A stretch of 64,000 nt of DNA from Billgrantia sulfidoxydans (GTDB lineage: Bacteria; Pseudomonadota; Gammaproteobacteria; Pseudomonadales; Halomonadaceae). The position numbers were made by a program, and so were the translations under genes. The notes below the pieces were generated by a model. The model worked only from the letters and a program-made list of their open reading frames with translations, was not told the DNA's origin and searched no databases. Location of the stretch: the NCBI RefSeq assembly GCF_017868775.1, contig NZ_CP053381.1:4340001-4404000 (forward strand), written 5' to 3'. Positions 1 to 9,260 of the stretch are shown piece after piece (position 1 is the first letter of the stretch; every line of letters begins with the position of its first letter).

Positions 1-552
1 GATCTGCTCGGAAGTGCGCGGATCGAGCGAGGCCGTCGGCTCGTCGGCGAGCAGGATCTCCGGCTCCTGCATCAGCGCCCGCACCACGCCGACCCGCTGG
101 CGTTCACCGCCGGAGAGCTCGTCGGCACGCTTGTTGGCGTAGTGGGCGATGCCCACCCGCTCCATCAGCTGGAAGGCGCGCTCGATGTCGCTCTGCGGAT
201 AGCGCCGGGTGATCGCCTGGAACAGATTGACGTAGCCGAGCCGGCCGGCCAGCACGTTCTCCATCACCGTCAGCCGGTCGATCAGGTTGAAGCCCTGGAA
301 GACCATGCCGATCTTGCGCCGGGCCCGGCGCAGTTCGCGCCCCTTGAGCGTCACCAGCTCGGTGCCGTTGAGCCTGATCGAGCCCGAGCTGGGTTCCACC
401 AGGCGATTGATGCAGCGCAGCAGAGTACTCTTGCCGGCCCCGGAGGCACCGACGATGGAGACCACGCTGCTGCCCTCCACCGTCAGGTCGAGCCCCTCCA
501 GCACCGGCTTGTCACGGCCGTAGCGCTTGACCAGTTGCGAAATCTCCAGCAT
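1..552 (-). CDS. phnC: Phosphonate ABC transporter ATP-binding protein (partial)
   Basis: ATPase of a PhnCDE-type importer, acting on the inner face of the cytoplasmic membrane. The 184 visible residues include Walker A (GASGAGKST, residues 35-43), the Q-loop region, the ABC signature [14 protein letters not shown] and Walker B followed by DEPTASLDP. The left edge cuts off the C-terminal third; the family is usually about 270 residues. I chose the ATG at 552 ([12 protein letters not shown]); an ATG four bases upstream is in another frame. The gene lies 80 bp downstream of phnD on the same strand, so one operon is likely, with phnE probably further left, outside the window. PhnC rather than an amino-acid ATPase is preferred because of the neighbouring PhnD and the [17 protein letters not shown] sequence typical of PhnC. 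Confidence 0.9.
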   Translation of the reverse strand, partial: MLEISQLVKRYGRDKPVLEGLDLTVEGSSVVSIVGASGAGKSTLLRCINRLVEPSSGSIRLNGTELVTLKGRELRRARRKIGMVFQGFNLIDRLTVMENVLAGRLGYVNLFQAITRRYPQSDIERAFQLMERVGIAHYANKRADELSGGERQRVGVVRALMQEPEILLADEPTASLDPRTSEQI

Positions 553-632
553 TCATCGACCTCACTCACAGGGAAAGGAGCGCCCCCGACCGTGCCGGGG
601 GCGCCGGGCGCTGCTGGCGTGGCGCGCCGGAC

Positions 633-1640
633 TCACTCCTGTTCCAGGTCCTCGCGGGTGTAGCGCACGCCGTTGGCTTCCTGGATGGTGCGGATGACCT
701 TCCAGTGCTCCTGGTAGTTGATGGGGATGAACTTCTCGACGCCCTCGAATTCATCGCCCAGCGCCGTGCCGGCGAAATCGAAGGAGAAGAAGGCCTCCTC
801 GATCTTGTCGACCAGATCGGGATGCAGGTTGTGGGCATAGGTGTAGGAGGTGGTCGGGAAGCGGTCCGACTCGAAGATCATGCGCACCTCGTCCTCGTCG
901 TAGAGGCCGCGCGCTGCCATGCGCTCGACCACTTCGGAGGCCACCGGGGCGGCGTCGTAGTCGCGGGCGACCACGCCCAGCATCGACTGGTCATGGCTGC
1001 CCGAGTAGACCACCTCGTAGTCCTCGTCGGGCACCACGCCGAGCTCGGGGAACAGCGCTCGCGGCGCCTGGTTGCCGGAGTTGGAGGTCGGCGAGGTATG
1101 CGCCACGCGCTTGCCCTTGAGATCCGCCATCTCCTCGATGTCCGAGTCGACATGGGTGTAGACCTGCAGGGTGTAGCCGAACTGGCCGTCGTCGGAGCCC
1201 ATCAGGGCGAAGGGCACCGCCCCCGCCAGGTTGACGGCAAACGGCGTCGGCCCGGTGGAGAAGCCGGCGATGTGCAGCCGCCCGCTGCGCATCGCCTCGA
1301 CCTGGGCCGAGTTGGATTGCACGGCGAAGAAGCGCACGTCGCGCCCGGTGACTTCCTGCAAGTGGTCGATGAAGGGCTGCCAGATGTCGGCGTAGATCGC
1401 CGGATCCTCCACCGGGGTGTAGGCAAATATCAGCGTATCGGGATCGACCCACTCGGATTCGTCGGCGGGTCGGTCGGCGACCAGGTCACCGTCCTCGTCG
1501 CAGTAGAGCGCATCCAGGGCGCCGCGCTGGCAATCGGACTGAGCCTGGGCCTGGGCGGACACCAGCAGGGCCAGCGGCAGCAGCGAGGAGAGGACCAGCA
1601 TGGCGAAGGGGGAACGACCGAGCTTGTGGGAAGTTGTCAT
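633..1640 (-). CDS. phnD: Phosphonate ABC transporter substrate-binding protein
   Basis: Periplasmic binding protein of the phosphonate (or phosphite/phosphate-ester) importer. The 335-residue product starts with a clear signal peptide (basic MTTSHKLGR, a hydrophobic stretch of about 20 residues, then AQAQAQ). The body has the PhnD-family features: an early FAYTPVEDP strand, the segment SGRLHIAGFSTGPTP that lines the anion site, and a later KGKRVAHTSPTSNSGNQAP segment. An ATG 27 bases further upstream is in frame, but the one used here has an AGAGAGA-type ribosome site 8 bases before it and gives a normal signal peptide. It is the first gene of the phnD-phnC transcript. The real ligand cannot be told from sequence. 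Confidence 0.9.
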   Translation of the reverse strand: MTTSHKLGRSPFAMLVLSSLLPLALLVSAQAQAQSDCQRGALDALYCDEDGDLVADRPADESEWVDPDTLIFAYTPVEDPAIYADIWQPFIDHLQEVTGRDVRFFAVQSNSAQVEAMRSGRLHIAGFSTGPTPFAVNLAGAVPFALMGSDDGQFGYTLQVYTHVDSDIEEMADLKGKRVAHTSPTSNSGNQAPRALFPELGVVPDEDYEVVYSGSHDQSMLGVVARDYDAAPVASEVVERMAARGLYDEDEVRMIFESDRFPTTSYTYAHNLHPDLVDKIEEAFFSFDFAGTALGDEFEGVEKFIPINYQEHWKVIRTIQEANGVRYTREDLEQE

Positions 1641-1797
1641 TGGCGTGTCTCTCTGTATCACTGTCATTATGTTGTTTTCAGCGACGGCGGGGGCGAGGAC
1701 GCCCAGAGGATCCGCTCATCTGCTCGAAAGCGAACACGAAACCATCCGAATGATCGCAAACGAAACTAACCACCAATCTAGGTAGTATGACAAGACG

Positions 1798-2388
1798 ATG
1801 TCAATTCGATTTCACTCGGCGCCGGGCCGGCGCCACAACCGCTACCTGCTGATGCGTCACGGCCACAGCCAGGCCAATGCCCGGCGCCTGATCATCAGCA
1901 CCCCGGCCCGCGGCCTGGCGGATTATGGCCTTTCCGAGCAGGGCGAGGCACAGCTGGAAGCGCTGCTCGCCGACTGGCACTGGCCGGCACCCACCCGCAT
2001 CCTGCATTCGGACTTCCTGCGCACTACCGAAACCGCCCGGCGAGTGGCCGCTCACTTCGGCCTCGAGCCGCAGCCCGAGCCGCGCCTGCGCGAGCGCGAC
2101 TTCGGCGACCTCGAGGGGCTGGCCGACAGCCACTACCGGCGAGTCTGGGAGCATGACGCTCGCGATCCCGAACATCGCGAGTACGGCGTCGAGAGCACAG
2201 CCAGCGTCGCCGCTCGCATGCAGGGCGTGATCGCTTCGCTGGAGCAGGCGCTGCGGGGCGAAACCGTGCTGCTGGTGAGTCACGGCGACCCGCTGCAGAT
2301 CATGCTGACCGCGCTGGAAGGCCGCCTGCTGACGGCGCATCGCGCCCGCGAGGCGCTGCTTCCGGCCAGCATCACTATGCTCGACTGA
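1798..2388 (+). CDS. Histidine phosphatase family protein
   Basis: A 196-residue member of the histidine phosphatase (phosphoglycerate mutase-like) superfamily. The phosphate-accepting motif is LMRHGHSQAN (His21), the proton-donor region is RLRERDFGDLEG, and the second catalytic histidine is in LLVSHGDP near residue 160. No signal peptide is seen, so it should be cytosolic. It is transcribed divergently from phnD, with only about 150 bp between the two starts. Small members act on very different phosphoesters (alpha-ribazole-5'-phosphate, SixA-type phosphohistidine, sugar phosphates), so I assign no substrate. The gene ends in TGA shortly before a separate small gene. Confidence 0.85.
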   Translation: MSIRFHSAPGRRHNRYLLMRHGHSQANARRLIISTPARGLADYGLSEQGEAQLEALLADWHWPAPTRILHSDFLRTTETARRVAAHFGLEPQPEPRLRERDFGDLEGLADSHYRRVWEHDARDPEHREYGVESTASVAARMQGVIASLEQALRGETVLLVSHGDPLQIMLTALEGRLLTAHRAREALLPASITMLD

Positions 2389-2500
2389 GCGAGGGAACGA
2401 CGCGGCGGCTGACGCCCGGCGCCATCTGCGGTAGCATCGACGAGTCGGCAGGGAGGTCGGCCACTTCATCGTACTGCGATGCGCCAACGGGAGGACCCCG

Positions 2501-2929
2501 ATGCGACAGTTCCTGTTTCCCCGCCGCCCGCTGTCCCGGGGGGTGCTGCTCTTCCTTCACCTGTTCCTGCAGCTGGGCCTGCTGTGCGCGGCCACGCTGT
2601 GGCTGCTGCCCCGTACGCCCTGGCAAGCCGCCATCGGCTGGGAGCAGGCATGGCCCGACCTGGCATTCGGCGCCGGGCTCTGGCTGGCGGCGGCGATCGT
2701 CCTGCGCCTGCTGATCGAGCTCTGCCTGCTGCCGCACCACCTGACCAGCCGCACCGGCTTCGCCCCGGGCGACGTGGTGACCCGCTCTTTCGAGCGCCGC
2801 CCGGCGGTGCACGACCGTCAGGCGGCCTGGACCAGTGAGGCACGCCCGGTGGAGACCGAGCCCAGCGTGCTGGGCAACGCGCGCGTGACGCGCCCCGCCG
2901 AGCCCCTCAAGCCCCAGGGCAGCGTGTGA
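2501..2929 (+). CDS. Small membrane protein of unknown function
   Basis: 142 residues. Two hydrophobic segments (about residues 13-36 and 53-77) are joined by a short polar loop and followed by a soluble, proline- and charge-rich tail of about 60 residues. The start is well supported by GGGAGGA ten bases before the ATG. The design (two helices plus a cytosolic tail, by the positive-inside rule) does not match a family I recognise. It follows the histidine phosphatase on the same strand and is convergent with the amino-acid transporter operon. The next 63 bases before aapP contain no obvious gene. Confidence 0.7.
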   Translation: MRQFLFPRRPLSRGVLLFLHLFLQLGLLCAATLWLLPRTPWQAAIGWEQAWPDLAFGAGLWLAAAIVLRLLIELCLLPHHLTSRTGFAPGDVVTRSFERRPAVHDRQAAWTSEARPVETEPSVLGNARVTRPAEPLKPQGSV

Positions 2930-2992
2930 GCCTGACCCAGCACCAGACGCCGCCGAGCCCGCGGGGCGCGGCGGGATCGACGGCTCCAGGCC

Positions 2993-3760
2993 TCAGTGGC
3001 CGAGGATCTGGCTGAGGAAGAGCTGGGTCCGCTCGGACTGCGGGTTGTTGAAGAACGGCTCGGGCGCGTTCTCCTCGATGATCTGGCCCTGGTCCATGAA
3101 GATCACCCGGTCGGCCACGGTCTTGGCGAAGCCCATCTCGTGGGTCACGCAGAGCATGGTCATGCCCTCGCGTGCCAGCTCCACCATGACGTCGAGCACC
3201 TCCTTGATCATCTCCGGGTCGAGCGCCGAGGTGGGCTCGTCGAACAGCATCACGTCGGGGTGCATGCACAGCGAGCGGGCGATCGCCACGCGCTGCTGCT
3301 GGCCGCCGGAGAGCTGGCCGGGATACTTGCGCGCCTGCTCGGCGATCTTGACCCGCTCCAGGTATTGCATGGCGAGGCGTTCGGCCTCGCGGCGCGGCTT
3401 CTTCTGGACCCACATCGGCGAGAGGCAGCAGTTCTCCAGTACCGTCAGGTGCGGGAAGAGGTTGAAGTGCTGGAACACCATGCCGACGCTGCGGCGGATC
3501 TGCTCGATGCGCTTGACGTCCTGGGTCAGCGGCACACCGCCAACCACGATCTCGCCGGCCTGGTGCTCCTCGAGATGGTTGATGCAGCGGATCAGCGTCG
3601 ACTTGCCCGAGCCCGAGGGGCCGCAGATGACGATCCGCTCGCCACGCTTGACCTCGAGGTTGATGTCGCGCAGCACGTGGAAGTCACCGTACCACTTGTT
3701 GACGCCGCGCATCTCGACCATCAGGGTCTCGGTGCCGGTCTGGGTTGCCTGTTCAGTCAT
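2993..3760 (-). CDS. aapP: Polar amino-acid ABC transporter ATP-binding protein
   Basis: 255-residue ATPase of the GlnQ/GltL/AapP family that powers uptake of acidic or general L-amino acids. Walker A is [10 protein letters not shown] (about residues 46-55), the signature is [15 protein letters not shown], and Walker B runs into [12 protein letters not shown] with the family's switch histidine in LCVTHEMG. It is the last gene of the minus-strand set aapJ-aapQ-aapM-aapP, starting 12 bp after aapM. Full length with no defects. Family and position are clear; the exact amino-acid range is inferred from the permeases. Confidence 0.93.
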   Translation of the reverse strand: MTEQATQTGTETLMVEMRGVNKWYGDFHVLRDINLEVKRGERIVICGPSGSGKSTLIRCINHLEEHQAGEIVVGGVPLTQDVKRIEQIRRSVGMVFQHFNLFPHLTVLENCCLSPMWVQKKPRREAERLAMQYLERVKIAEQARKYPGQLSGGQQQRVAIARSLCMHPDVMLFDEPTSALDPEMIKEVLDVMVELAREGMTMLCVTHEMGFAKTVADRVIFMDQGQIIEENAPEPFFNNPQSERTQLFLSQILGH

Positions 3761-3772
3761 TGTTCTCGTTCC

Positions 3773-4873
3773 TTACCGCTTGTGGCCGGTATGCAGTTTT
3801 CTTTCCAAGTATTGGCTGTAGCGCGACATGCTGAAGCAGAAGATCCAGAACATGAACGCGGCGAACACGTAGCCCTCGAGCGAGAAGCCCAGCCAGCGGG
3901 AATCCGACAGCGCCGCCTGCACGATGCCCAGCAGGTCGAACAGCCCGATGATCATGACCAGGGTGGTGTCCTTGAACAGCGAGATGAAGGTGTTGACGAT
4001 ACCGGGGATCATCATCTTCAGCGCCTGGGGCAGCACGATCAGGCCCATGCGCATCCAGTAGCTCATGCCCAGCGCTGCCGCCGCCTCCTCCTGGCCGCGG
4101 GGGATCGCCTGCAGCCCGCCGCGGATGACCTCGGCCATGTAGGCGCTCTGGAATAGCGTGATGCCGATGAAAGCCCGGATCAGGCGGTCGACGCTGACGC
4201 CGGTGGGCATGAACAGCGGCAGCATCACCGAGGCCATGAACAGCACCGTGATCAGCGGCACGCCGCGCCAGAACTCGATGAACACCACGCAGAAGCTCTT
4301 GACGATGGGCATCTGCGAGCGGCGCCCCAGCGCCAGCAGGATACCGATCGGCAGCGCCCCGACCATGCCCACCACGGCCAGCACCAGGGTCAACATCAGC
4401 CCGCCCCAGCGGTGGGTCTCCACCACCCGCAGGCCGAAGAAGCCGCCGTAGAGCATGAAGTAGGCGAACAGGGGGAACACCACCAGGGTCGCCAGCGCCA
4501 CCCAGCGCTTGAACGGCAGCCGCGGGATCGCCAGCCAGGCGATCAGCGCGGCGAAGGTGAGGAAGGTCACGTCGACCCGCCAGAGCTCGCCGCGCGGATA
4601 GAGGCCGTAGATGAACTGGGTGAAGCGGGCGCTGACGAATACCCAGCAGGCCCCCTCGCGGGAGCAGTCGTCGCGGGTGGTGCCGATCCAGTCGGCGTTG
4701 ATGAAGGCCCACTGGATGGTGGGCGTCAGCAGCAGGTAGAGCAGGTAGAGTCCCAGCAGGGTGAAAAAACTGTTCACCGGCCCGCTGAACAGGTTGGCGC
4801 GCAGCCAGGCCAGCGGCCCCACCGTGTTCCGGGGGGCCGGGCGCGCCGCTATCATCTCGTGTCGTATCGTCAT
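3773..4873 (-). CDS. aapM: Amino-acid ABC transporter permease (AapM type)
   Basis: 366-residue inner-membrane permease. It is longer than a HisM/GlnP permease (about 220-240), which is typical of AapM/BztC with extra N-terminal helices. The C-terminal half carries the HisMQ permease core, including the EAA loop (IRGGLQAIPRGQEEAAAALG) that contacts AapP. The first 50 residues are cytosolic and basic. The start ATG lies 9 bp after the end of aapQ. It would form a heterodimer with AapQ. The middle section contains a long, partly polar stretch (about residues 75-115, INADWIGTTRDDCSREGACW) expected in the periplasm. Confidence 0.92.
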   Translation of the reverse strand: MTIRHEMIAARPAPRNTVGPLAWLRANLFSGPVNSFFTLLGLYLLYLLLTPTIQWAFINADWIGTTRDDCSREGACWVFVSARFTQFIYGLYPRGELWRVDVTFLTFAALIAWLAIPRLPFKRWVALATLVVFPLFAYFMLYGGFFGLRVVETHRWGGLMLTLVLAVVGMVGALPIGILLALGRRSQMPIVKSFCVVFIEFWRGVPLITVLFMASVMLPLFMPTGVSVDRLIRAFIGITLFQSAYMAEVIRGGLQAIPRGQEEAAAALGMSYWMRMGLIVLPQALKMMIPGIVNTFISLFKDTTLVMIIGLFDLLGIVQAALSDSRWLGFSLEGYVFAAFMFWIFCFSMSRYSQYLERKLHTGHKR

Positions 4874-4882
4874 GGCGCTCTC

Positions 4883-6073
4883 CTAGCGTTCCACCAGCGC
4901 CACGCGGGCGTTGAACCAATTCATGAACATCGACACCAGCAGGCTGATGGTGAGGTAGACCGCCATGGTCATGGCGATGACCTCGATCGCCTGTCCCGTC
5001 TGGTTGAGGGTGGTGCCGGCGAATACCGAGACCAGGTCCGGATAGCCGATGGCCGTGGCCAGCGAGGAGTTCTTGATCAGGTTGAGGTACTGGCTGGTCA
5101 GCGGCGGGATGATCACGCGCAGCGCCTGGGGCACCACCACCAGCCGCAGTACCAGGTTCTGCGGCAGGCTGAGCGCCTGGGCCGCCTCGGTCTGGCCGTG
5201 GGGTATCGCCTGGATGCCGGAGCGTACGATCTCGGCGATGAACGAGGCCGTGTAGATGGAGAGCGCCAGCCACAGCGCCAGGAACTCGGGTATCACGGTG
5301 AAACCGCCGCGGAAATTGAAGCCGCGCAGCTCCGGCACGTCCCAGGTCACCGGCACGCCGGTCACCAACAGCACCAGCAGCGGTAGGCCGACGATCAGGC
5401 CCAGCGAGATCCAGCCCGCCGGCAGGCGCTTGCCGGTGGCCTCGTGGCGGCGCTTGTTCCAGATCATCAGGGCGATGCTGGCCACGATGGCCACGCCGAA
5501 GGCCAGCGGAATCAGGCCGAACCCCGACTCGAACAGCGGCTCGGGCAGAAACAGGCCGCGCACGTTGAGGAAGGCCACCTCGCCGAACGTCAAGCTGTCG
5601 CGCGGGCTGGGCATGGCGCGCAGCACGGCGAAGTACCAGAAGAAGATCTGCAGCAGCAGCGGGATGTTGCGGAAGATTTCGATATAGCCGCTGGCCAGCC
5701 GGGCGATCAGCCAGTTGGGCGACAGCCGGGCGATACCGACGATGAAACCGATGATGGTGGCCGCCAGGATCCCCAGCGCGGAAACCACCAGAGTATTGAG
5801 CAGGCCCACCACGAAGGTACGGCCGTAGGTACTCTGGGACGAATAGTCGATCAGGCTCTGGACGATGCCGAAGCCGGCGGTATTGGTCAGGAAGCCGAAG
5901 CCGGTGGTGATGCCGCGGGCCGCCAGGTTGGCCTGGGTATTGCCGATGATGTAGAGCAGGAAGACGACGACAGCGGCAACCAGCAGCAGTTGAAAGGCCA
6001 GCGCACGCTTGGCGCGATCACGCCAGAAGGGCGGTTTTGGGCCCAGCGAATGGGCCTTGGGTCGAACGGACAT
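4883..6073 (-). CDS. aapQ: Amino-acid ABC transporter permease (AapQ type)
   Basis: 396-residue inner-membrane permease, partner of AapM. The N-terminal 25 residues are cytosolic and basic, followed by a first helix (LLLVAAVVVFLLYIIGN) and the long periplasmic insertion with NLAARGITTGFGFL that is typical of AapQ/BztB. The permease core with its EAA loop (VRSGIQAIPHGQTEAAQALS) is in the last third. The gene begins 116 bp after aapJ, and the gap between them contains a perfect hairpin that probably lowers permease expression compared with the binding protein. Confidence 0.92.
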   Translation of the reverse strand: MSVRPKAHSLGPKPPFWRDRAKRALAFQLLLVAAVVVFLLYIIGNTQANLAARGITTGFGFLTNTAGFGIVQSLIDYSSQSTYGRTFVVGLLNTLVVSALGILAATIIGFIVGIARLSPNWLIARLASGYIEIFRNIPLLLQIFFWYFAVLRAMPSPRDSLTFGEVAFLNVRGLFLPEPLFESGFGLIPLAFGVAIVASIALMIWNKRRHEATGKRLPAGWISLGLIVGLPLLVLLVTGVPVTWDVPELRGFNFRGGFTVIPEFLALWLALSIYTASFIAEIVRSGIQAIPHGQTEAAQALSLPQNLVLRLVVVPQALRVIIPPLTSQYLNLIKNSSLATAIGYPDLVSVFAGTTLNQTGQAIEVIAMTMAVYLTISLLVSMFMNWFNARVALVER

Positions 6074-6156
6074 GAAGGAACTCTCCGCCTGGATCCGTCA
6101 AGCAGGTATCAGCCAGCCGGCCCGGAGAGTGTCCGGGGCCGGGGCAGTACGAGGAT

Positions 6157-6179
6157 CGGGGCATCGCGACGATGCCCCG
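6157..6179 (-). terminator. Intergenic hairpin between aapJ and aapQ
   Basis: A perfect 10-bp stem (CGGGGCATCG paired with CGATGCCCCG) with a 3-base CGA loop, 11 bp past the aapJ stop codon. No T-run follows on the minus strand. Such hairpins between a binding-protein gene and its permease genes commonly protect the upstream mRNA or partly terminate transcription. That role is inferred, not shown. Confidence 0.6.
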
Positions 6180-6189
6180 GGCGGTACGA

Positions 6190-7218
6190 TCAGCGAATCG
6201 GCGGTGCGTACTGGATGCCGCCCTCGGTCCACAGCGCGTTGACGCCGCGCTCGATCTCGAGCGGTGAGCTCATGCCCACGTTGCGGTCATAGCTCTCGCC
6301 GTAGTTGCCGACCTGCTTGATGATGTTGTAGGCCCAGTCGGCCTCGAGACCCATCGCCTCGCCGTAGTTGCCGTCGCGGCCCAGCAGGCGGGCGACGTCG
6401 GGGTTATCGGACTCGAGCATCTCGTCGACGTTGTCGCTGGTGATGCCCATCTCCTCGGCGTTGAGCATGGCGAACAGCGACCACTTGACGATGTTGAACC
6501 ACTTGTCGTCACCCTGGCGCACCACCGGGCCCAGCGGCTCCTTGGAGATGATCTCGGGCAGTATGACCGACTGGTCCGGGTCGGAGAGCTGAATGCGCAG
6601 CGCGGCCAGCTGCGAGGTATCGGAGGTCAGCACGTCGCAGCGGCCGGCCTCGTAGCCGCCCACGGTCTGCTCGGAGGTGTCGAAGACGATGGGGTCGAAC
6701 TCCATGCCATTGGCACGGAAGTAGTCGGCTACGTTGAGCTCGGTGGTGGTGCCCGACTGCACGCAGATCGCCGCACCGTCGAGCTCCTTGGCGCTGGAGA
6801 CGCCGAGGTCCTTGTTGATCATGAAGCCGATACCGTCGTAGAAGGTCACGCCGGTGAAGTTCAGGCCCAGGGTGGTGTCGCGGGTGGTGGTCCAGGTGGT
6901 GTTGCGCGAGAGCACGTCGACCTCGCCGGACTGCAGCGCGGTGAAGCGCTCCACGGCGTTGAGCGAGATGTAGCGAACCGCCTCGGAGTCGCCAAACACC
7001 GCCGCCGCCACGGCACGGCAGATGTCGACGTCCAGGCCCTGCCATTCGCCCTGGTCGTCCGGCGCGGAGAAGCCCGGCAGACCGTCGCTGACGCCGCACT
7101 GCACGGCGCCGCGCTCGCGGGTGTCGTCCAGGGTATCGGCGGAGGCGATGGCAGCGGTTCCCAGGGCCAGGGCCGCTGCGGAAGTGAGCAGCAGCCACTT
7201 GTTGTTGTTGTCGCGCAT
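6190..7218 (-). CDS. aapJ: Amino-acid ABC transporter substrate-binding protein
   Basis: 342-residue periplasmic binding protein of the AapJ/BztA family. A signal peptide is evident (MRDNNNKWLLLTSAAALALG, cleaved near ASA). The mature protein begins DTLDDTRERGAVQCGVSDGLPGFS, the usual start of this family, and has the ligand-site strand GEVDVLSRNTTWTTTRD. The reading frame is open 171 bases further upstream, but that extension has no signal peptide or family likeness; the ATG at 7218 is preceded by GAGGGATCTTCA. It heads the aap operon, and its large size and paired large permeases fit a general L-amino-acid or glutamate/aspartate importer. Confidence 0.92.
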   Translation of the reverse strand: MRDNNNKWLLLTSAAALALGTAAIASADTLDDTRERGAVQCGVSDGLPGFSAPDDQGEWQGLDVDICRAVAAAVFGDSEAVRYISLNAVERFTALQSGEVDVLSRNTTWTTTRDTTLGLNFTGVTFYDGIGFMINKDLGVSSAKELDGAAICVQSGTTTELNVADYFRANGMEFDPIVFDTSEQTVGGYEAGRCDVLTSDTSQLAALRIQLSDPDQSVILPEIISKEPLGPVVRQGDDKWFNIVKWSLFAMLNAEEMGITSDNVDEMLESDNPDVARLLGRDGNYGEAMGLEADWAYNIIKQVGNYGESYDRNVGMSSPLEIERGVNALWTEGGIQYAPPIR

Positions 7219-7528
7219 TGAAGATCCCTCGTAGGTCTGTTGTGTGTCTTGGACGATGCATGCCGAAGCATGTGCCCAGCACCTTAGCAAGGTTTGTTCC
7301 AATGCGGGGATAGCGCAGGCAAAACCCTTATTCAACGCTCGTGCCAGAGAAGATCCCGCCTGAACCACTGCTCCGTTCTGGTGCGCCAAGGCGCGGTTTG
7401 CGCCCCGCCTGTACGCCGGACCAGGCGTTCACCCGACCATAGGCGAGACGCCCCCGCAGGCCAAGCCTGCGGGGGCGTCTTGCGAGGGCGCCCGCCACAC
7501 CGGGGAGCCCGGCCGATGCGAGCCGGCG
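7219..7528. other. Intergenic region between aapJ and ahpF with a strong hairpin
   Basis: 310 bases with no convincing gene. The aapJ promoter should lie in the right-hand part just upstream of 7218. The left-of-ahpF part (7447-7479) holds a long terminator-like hairpin, annotated separately. The rest shows no repeat or RNA gene that I can support. Confidence 0.6.
7447..7479 (-). terminator. Terminator-like hairpin downstream of ahpF
   Basis: A perfect 15-bp stem (GACGCCCCCGCAGGC paired with GCCTGCGGGGGCGTC) with a CAA loop, about 50 bp beyond the ahpF stop codon. Only two T residues follow on the plus side and none on the minus side, so termination strength is uncertain. No plus-strand gene ends here, so ahpF is the likely client. 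Confidence 0.65.
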
Positions 7529-9085
7529 TCAGTGGCGAATCAGGTAGTCGAAGGCACCCAGGGCGGCCTTCGAGCCCTCGCCCATGGCGATGACGATCTG
7601 CTTGTAGGGCACGGTGGTGACGTCGCCGGCGGCGAAGATACCGGGCACCGAGGTCATGCCGCGCTCGTCGACCACGATCTCGCCGCGCGGCGACAGCTCG
7701 ATCGACGAGTCGGTGAGCCACTCGGTATTGGGCACCAGGCCGATCTGCACGAAGATGCCTTCCAGCTCGAGCCGCTTGATCTCGCCGCTGGCGCGCTCCT
7801 CGTACGTCAAGCCGTTGACCCGGGTGCCGTCGCCGTTCACCTCGGTGGTGCGCGCGCCGAGGATGATCTCGACGTTGGGCAGGCTCTTCAGCTTCTTCTG
7901 CAGTACCGCGTCGGCGCGCAGCTCGTCCATGAACTCGATCAGCGTCACGTGGCCGACGATGCCGGCCAGGTCGATAGCCGCCTCAACGCCGGAGTTGCCG
8001 CCGCCGATCACCGCCACGCGCTTGCCCTTGAACAGCGGGCCGTCGCAGTGGGGGCAGTAGGCCACCCCCTTGTTGCGGTACTCCGCCTCGCCGGGCACGT
8101 TCATCTCGCGCCAGCGCGCGCCGGTGGAGAGGATCAGCGTCTTGCTCTTGAGGCGCGCGCCGGAGGCGAATTCCACCTCGTGCTCGCCGCCCTGGTCGGC
8201 CGCCGGAATCAGCTTCACGGCGCGCTGCAGGTTCATGATGTCGGCTTCGTACCCCTTGACGTGCTCCTCCAGCGCCGCGGCCAGCTTGGGACCTTCGGTG
8301 TAGGGCACGGAGATGAAGTTCTCGATCGCCATGGTATCGAGCACCTGGCCGCCGAAGCGTTCGGCCGCCACGCCGGTGCGGATGCCCTTGCGTGCGGCAT
8401 AGATGGCCGCCGCGGCACCGGCCGGGCCGCCGCCCACCACCAGTACGTCGAACGGGTCCTTGTCGTTGAGCTTGGCCGCCTCGCGCTGGGCCGCACCGGT
8501 GTCGACCTTGGCCAGGATCTGCTCCAGGCTCATGCGCCCCTGGTCGAAGGGCTCGCCGTTGAGGTAGATGCTCGGCACCGACATCACCTGGCGCGCTTCG
8601 ACCTCGTCCTGGAACAGCGCGCCGTCGATGGCGACGTGGCGCACGTTCGGGTTGAGGATCGCCATCAGGTTGAGCGCCTGCACCACGTCGGGGCAGTTCT
8701 GGCACGAGAGCGAATAGTAAGTCTCGAAGTGCAGCTCGCCCTCGAGCGCCTTGATCTGCTCGATGGTGTCGTCGCTAACCTTGGGCGGGTGGCCGCCGAC
8801 CTGCAGCAGCGCCAGCACCAGCGAGGTGAACTCGTGGCCCATGGGAATGCCGGCGAACACCAGGCCGGTGTCCTCGCCGGGGCGATTCAGCGCGAAGGAG
8901 GGCTTGCGCGGGTCCGTGCCGTCGAGGCGCAAGGTGATCTTGTCGCAGAGGCTCTCGATGTCCTTGAGCAGTCCATGGAGCTCCTTGGACTTGGCGCCGT
9001 CATCGAGGGAGGCGACGATCTCGAACGGCTGCGTGACCTTCTGCAGGTAGGCTTTAAGCTGACTTTTCAGATTGTCGTCCAACAT
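7529..9085 (-). CDS. ahpF: Alkyl hydroperoxide reductase subunit F (NADH:AhpC reductase)
   Basis: 518-residue flavoprotein that moves electrons from NADH to AhpC. The N-terminal double-thioredoxin domain has the redox pair in SCQNC (Cys128 and Cys131, matching Cys129/Cys132 of the E. coli enzyme). The C-terminal half is a thioredoxin-reductase-like FAD/NAD domain with [17 protein letters not shown] and the second redox pair CPHC. I start at [14 protein letters not shown], which matches the family N-terminus and has AAGGA ten bases upstream; an ATG 18 bases earlier lacks a ribosome site. It lies 175 bp downstream of ahpC with a hairpin in between, so the two are probably co-transcribed with less AhpF than AhpC. 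Confidence 0.95.
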   Translation of the reverse strand: MLDDNLKSQLKAYLQKVTQPFEIVASLDDGAKSKELHGLLKDIESLCDKITLRLDGTDPRKPSFALNRPGEDTGLVFAGIPMGHEFTSLVLALLQVGGHPPKVSDDTIEQIKALEGELHFETYYSLSCQNCPDVVQALNLMAILNPNVRHVAIDGALFQDEVEARQVMSVPSIYLNGEPFDQGRMSLEQILAKVDTGAAQREAAKLNDKDPFDVLVVGGGPAGAAAAIYAARKGIRTGVAAERFGGQVLDTMAIENFISVPYTEGPKLAAALEEHVKGYEADIMNLQRAVKLIPAADQGGEHEVEFASGARLKSKTLILSTGARWREMNVPGEAEYRNKGVAYCPHCDGPLFKGKRVAVIGGGNSGVEAAIDLAGIVGHVTLIEFMDELRADAVLQKKLKSLPNVEIILGARTTEVNGDGTRVNGLTYEERASGEIKRLELEGIFVQIGLVPNTEWLTDSSIELSPRGEIVVDERGMTSVPGIFAAGDVTTVPYKQIVIAMGEGSKAALGAFDYLIRH

Positions 9086-9189
9086 GACAGCGGGTTCCTT
9101 CATGTCTGGCTCATGAACTACGGCAAGACGCCTCCCTGACGCAGACCGGAGTCAGCGCGGGCCAGGGGCTTGCACGTCTGGGAAAGAGT

Positions 9190-9212
9190 GCCCGGGCAGA
9201 GCCTGCCCGGGC
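9190..9212 (-). terminator. Hairpin between ahpC and ahpF
   Basis: A perfect 10-bp stem (GCCCGGGCAG paired with CTGCCCGGGC) with a 3-base loop, about 50 bp past the ahpC stop. On the minus strand it is followed by ACTCTTTCCC, a weak T-rich tail. It probably acts as a partial terminator or mRNA 3' stabiliser, giving more AhpC than AhpF. Confidence 0.6.
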
Positions 9213-9260
9213 GGGGAATGCACGCGAGGTCAGGGGATTGCCTCGCGGATCGACCGATCC

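Noticed and set aside
7532..9139. 535-codon plus-strand open frame
   Set aside because: Antisense of ahpF; no independent support.
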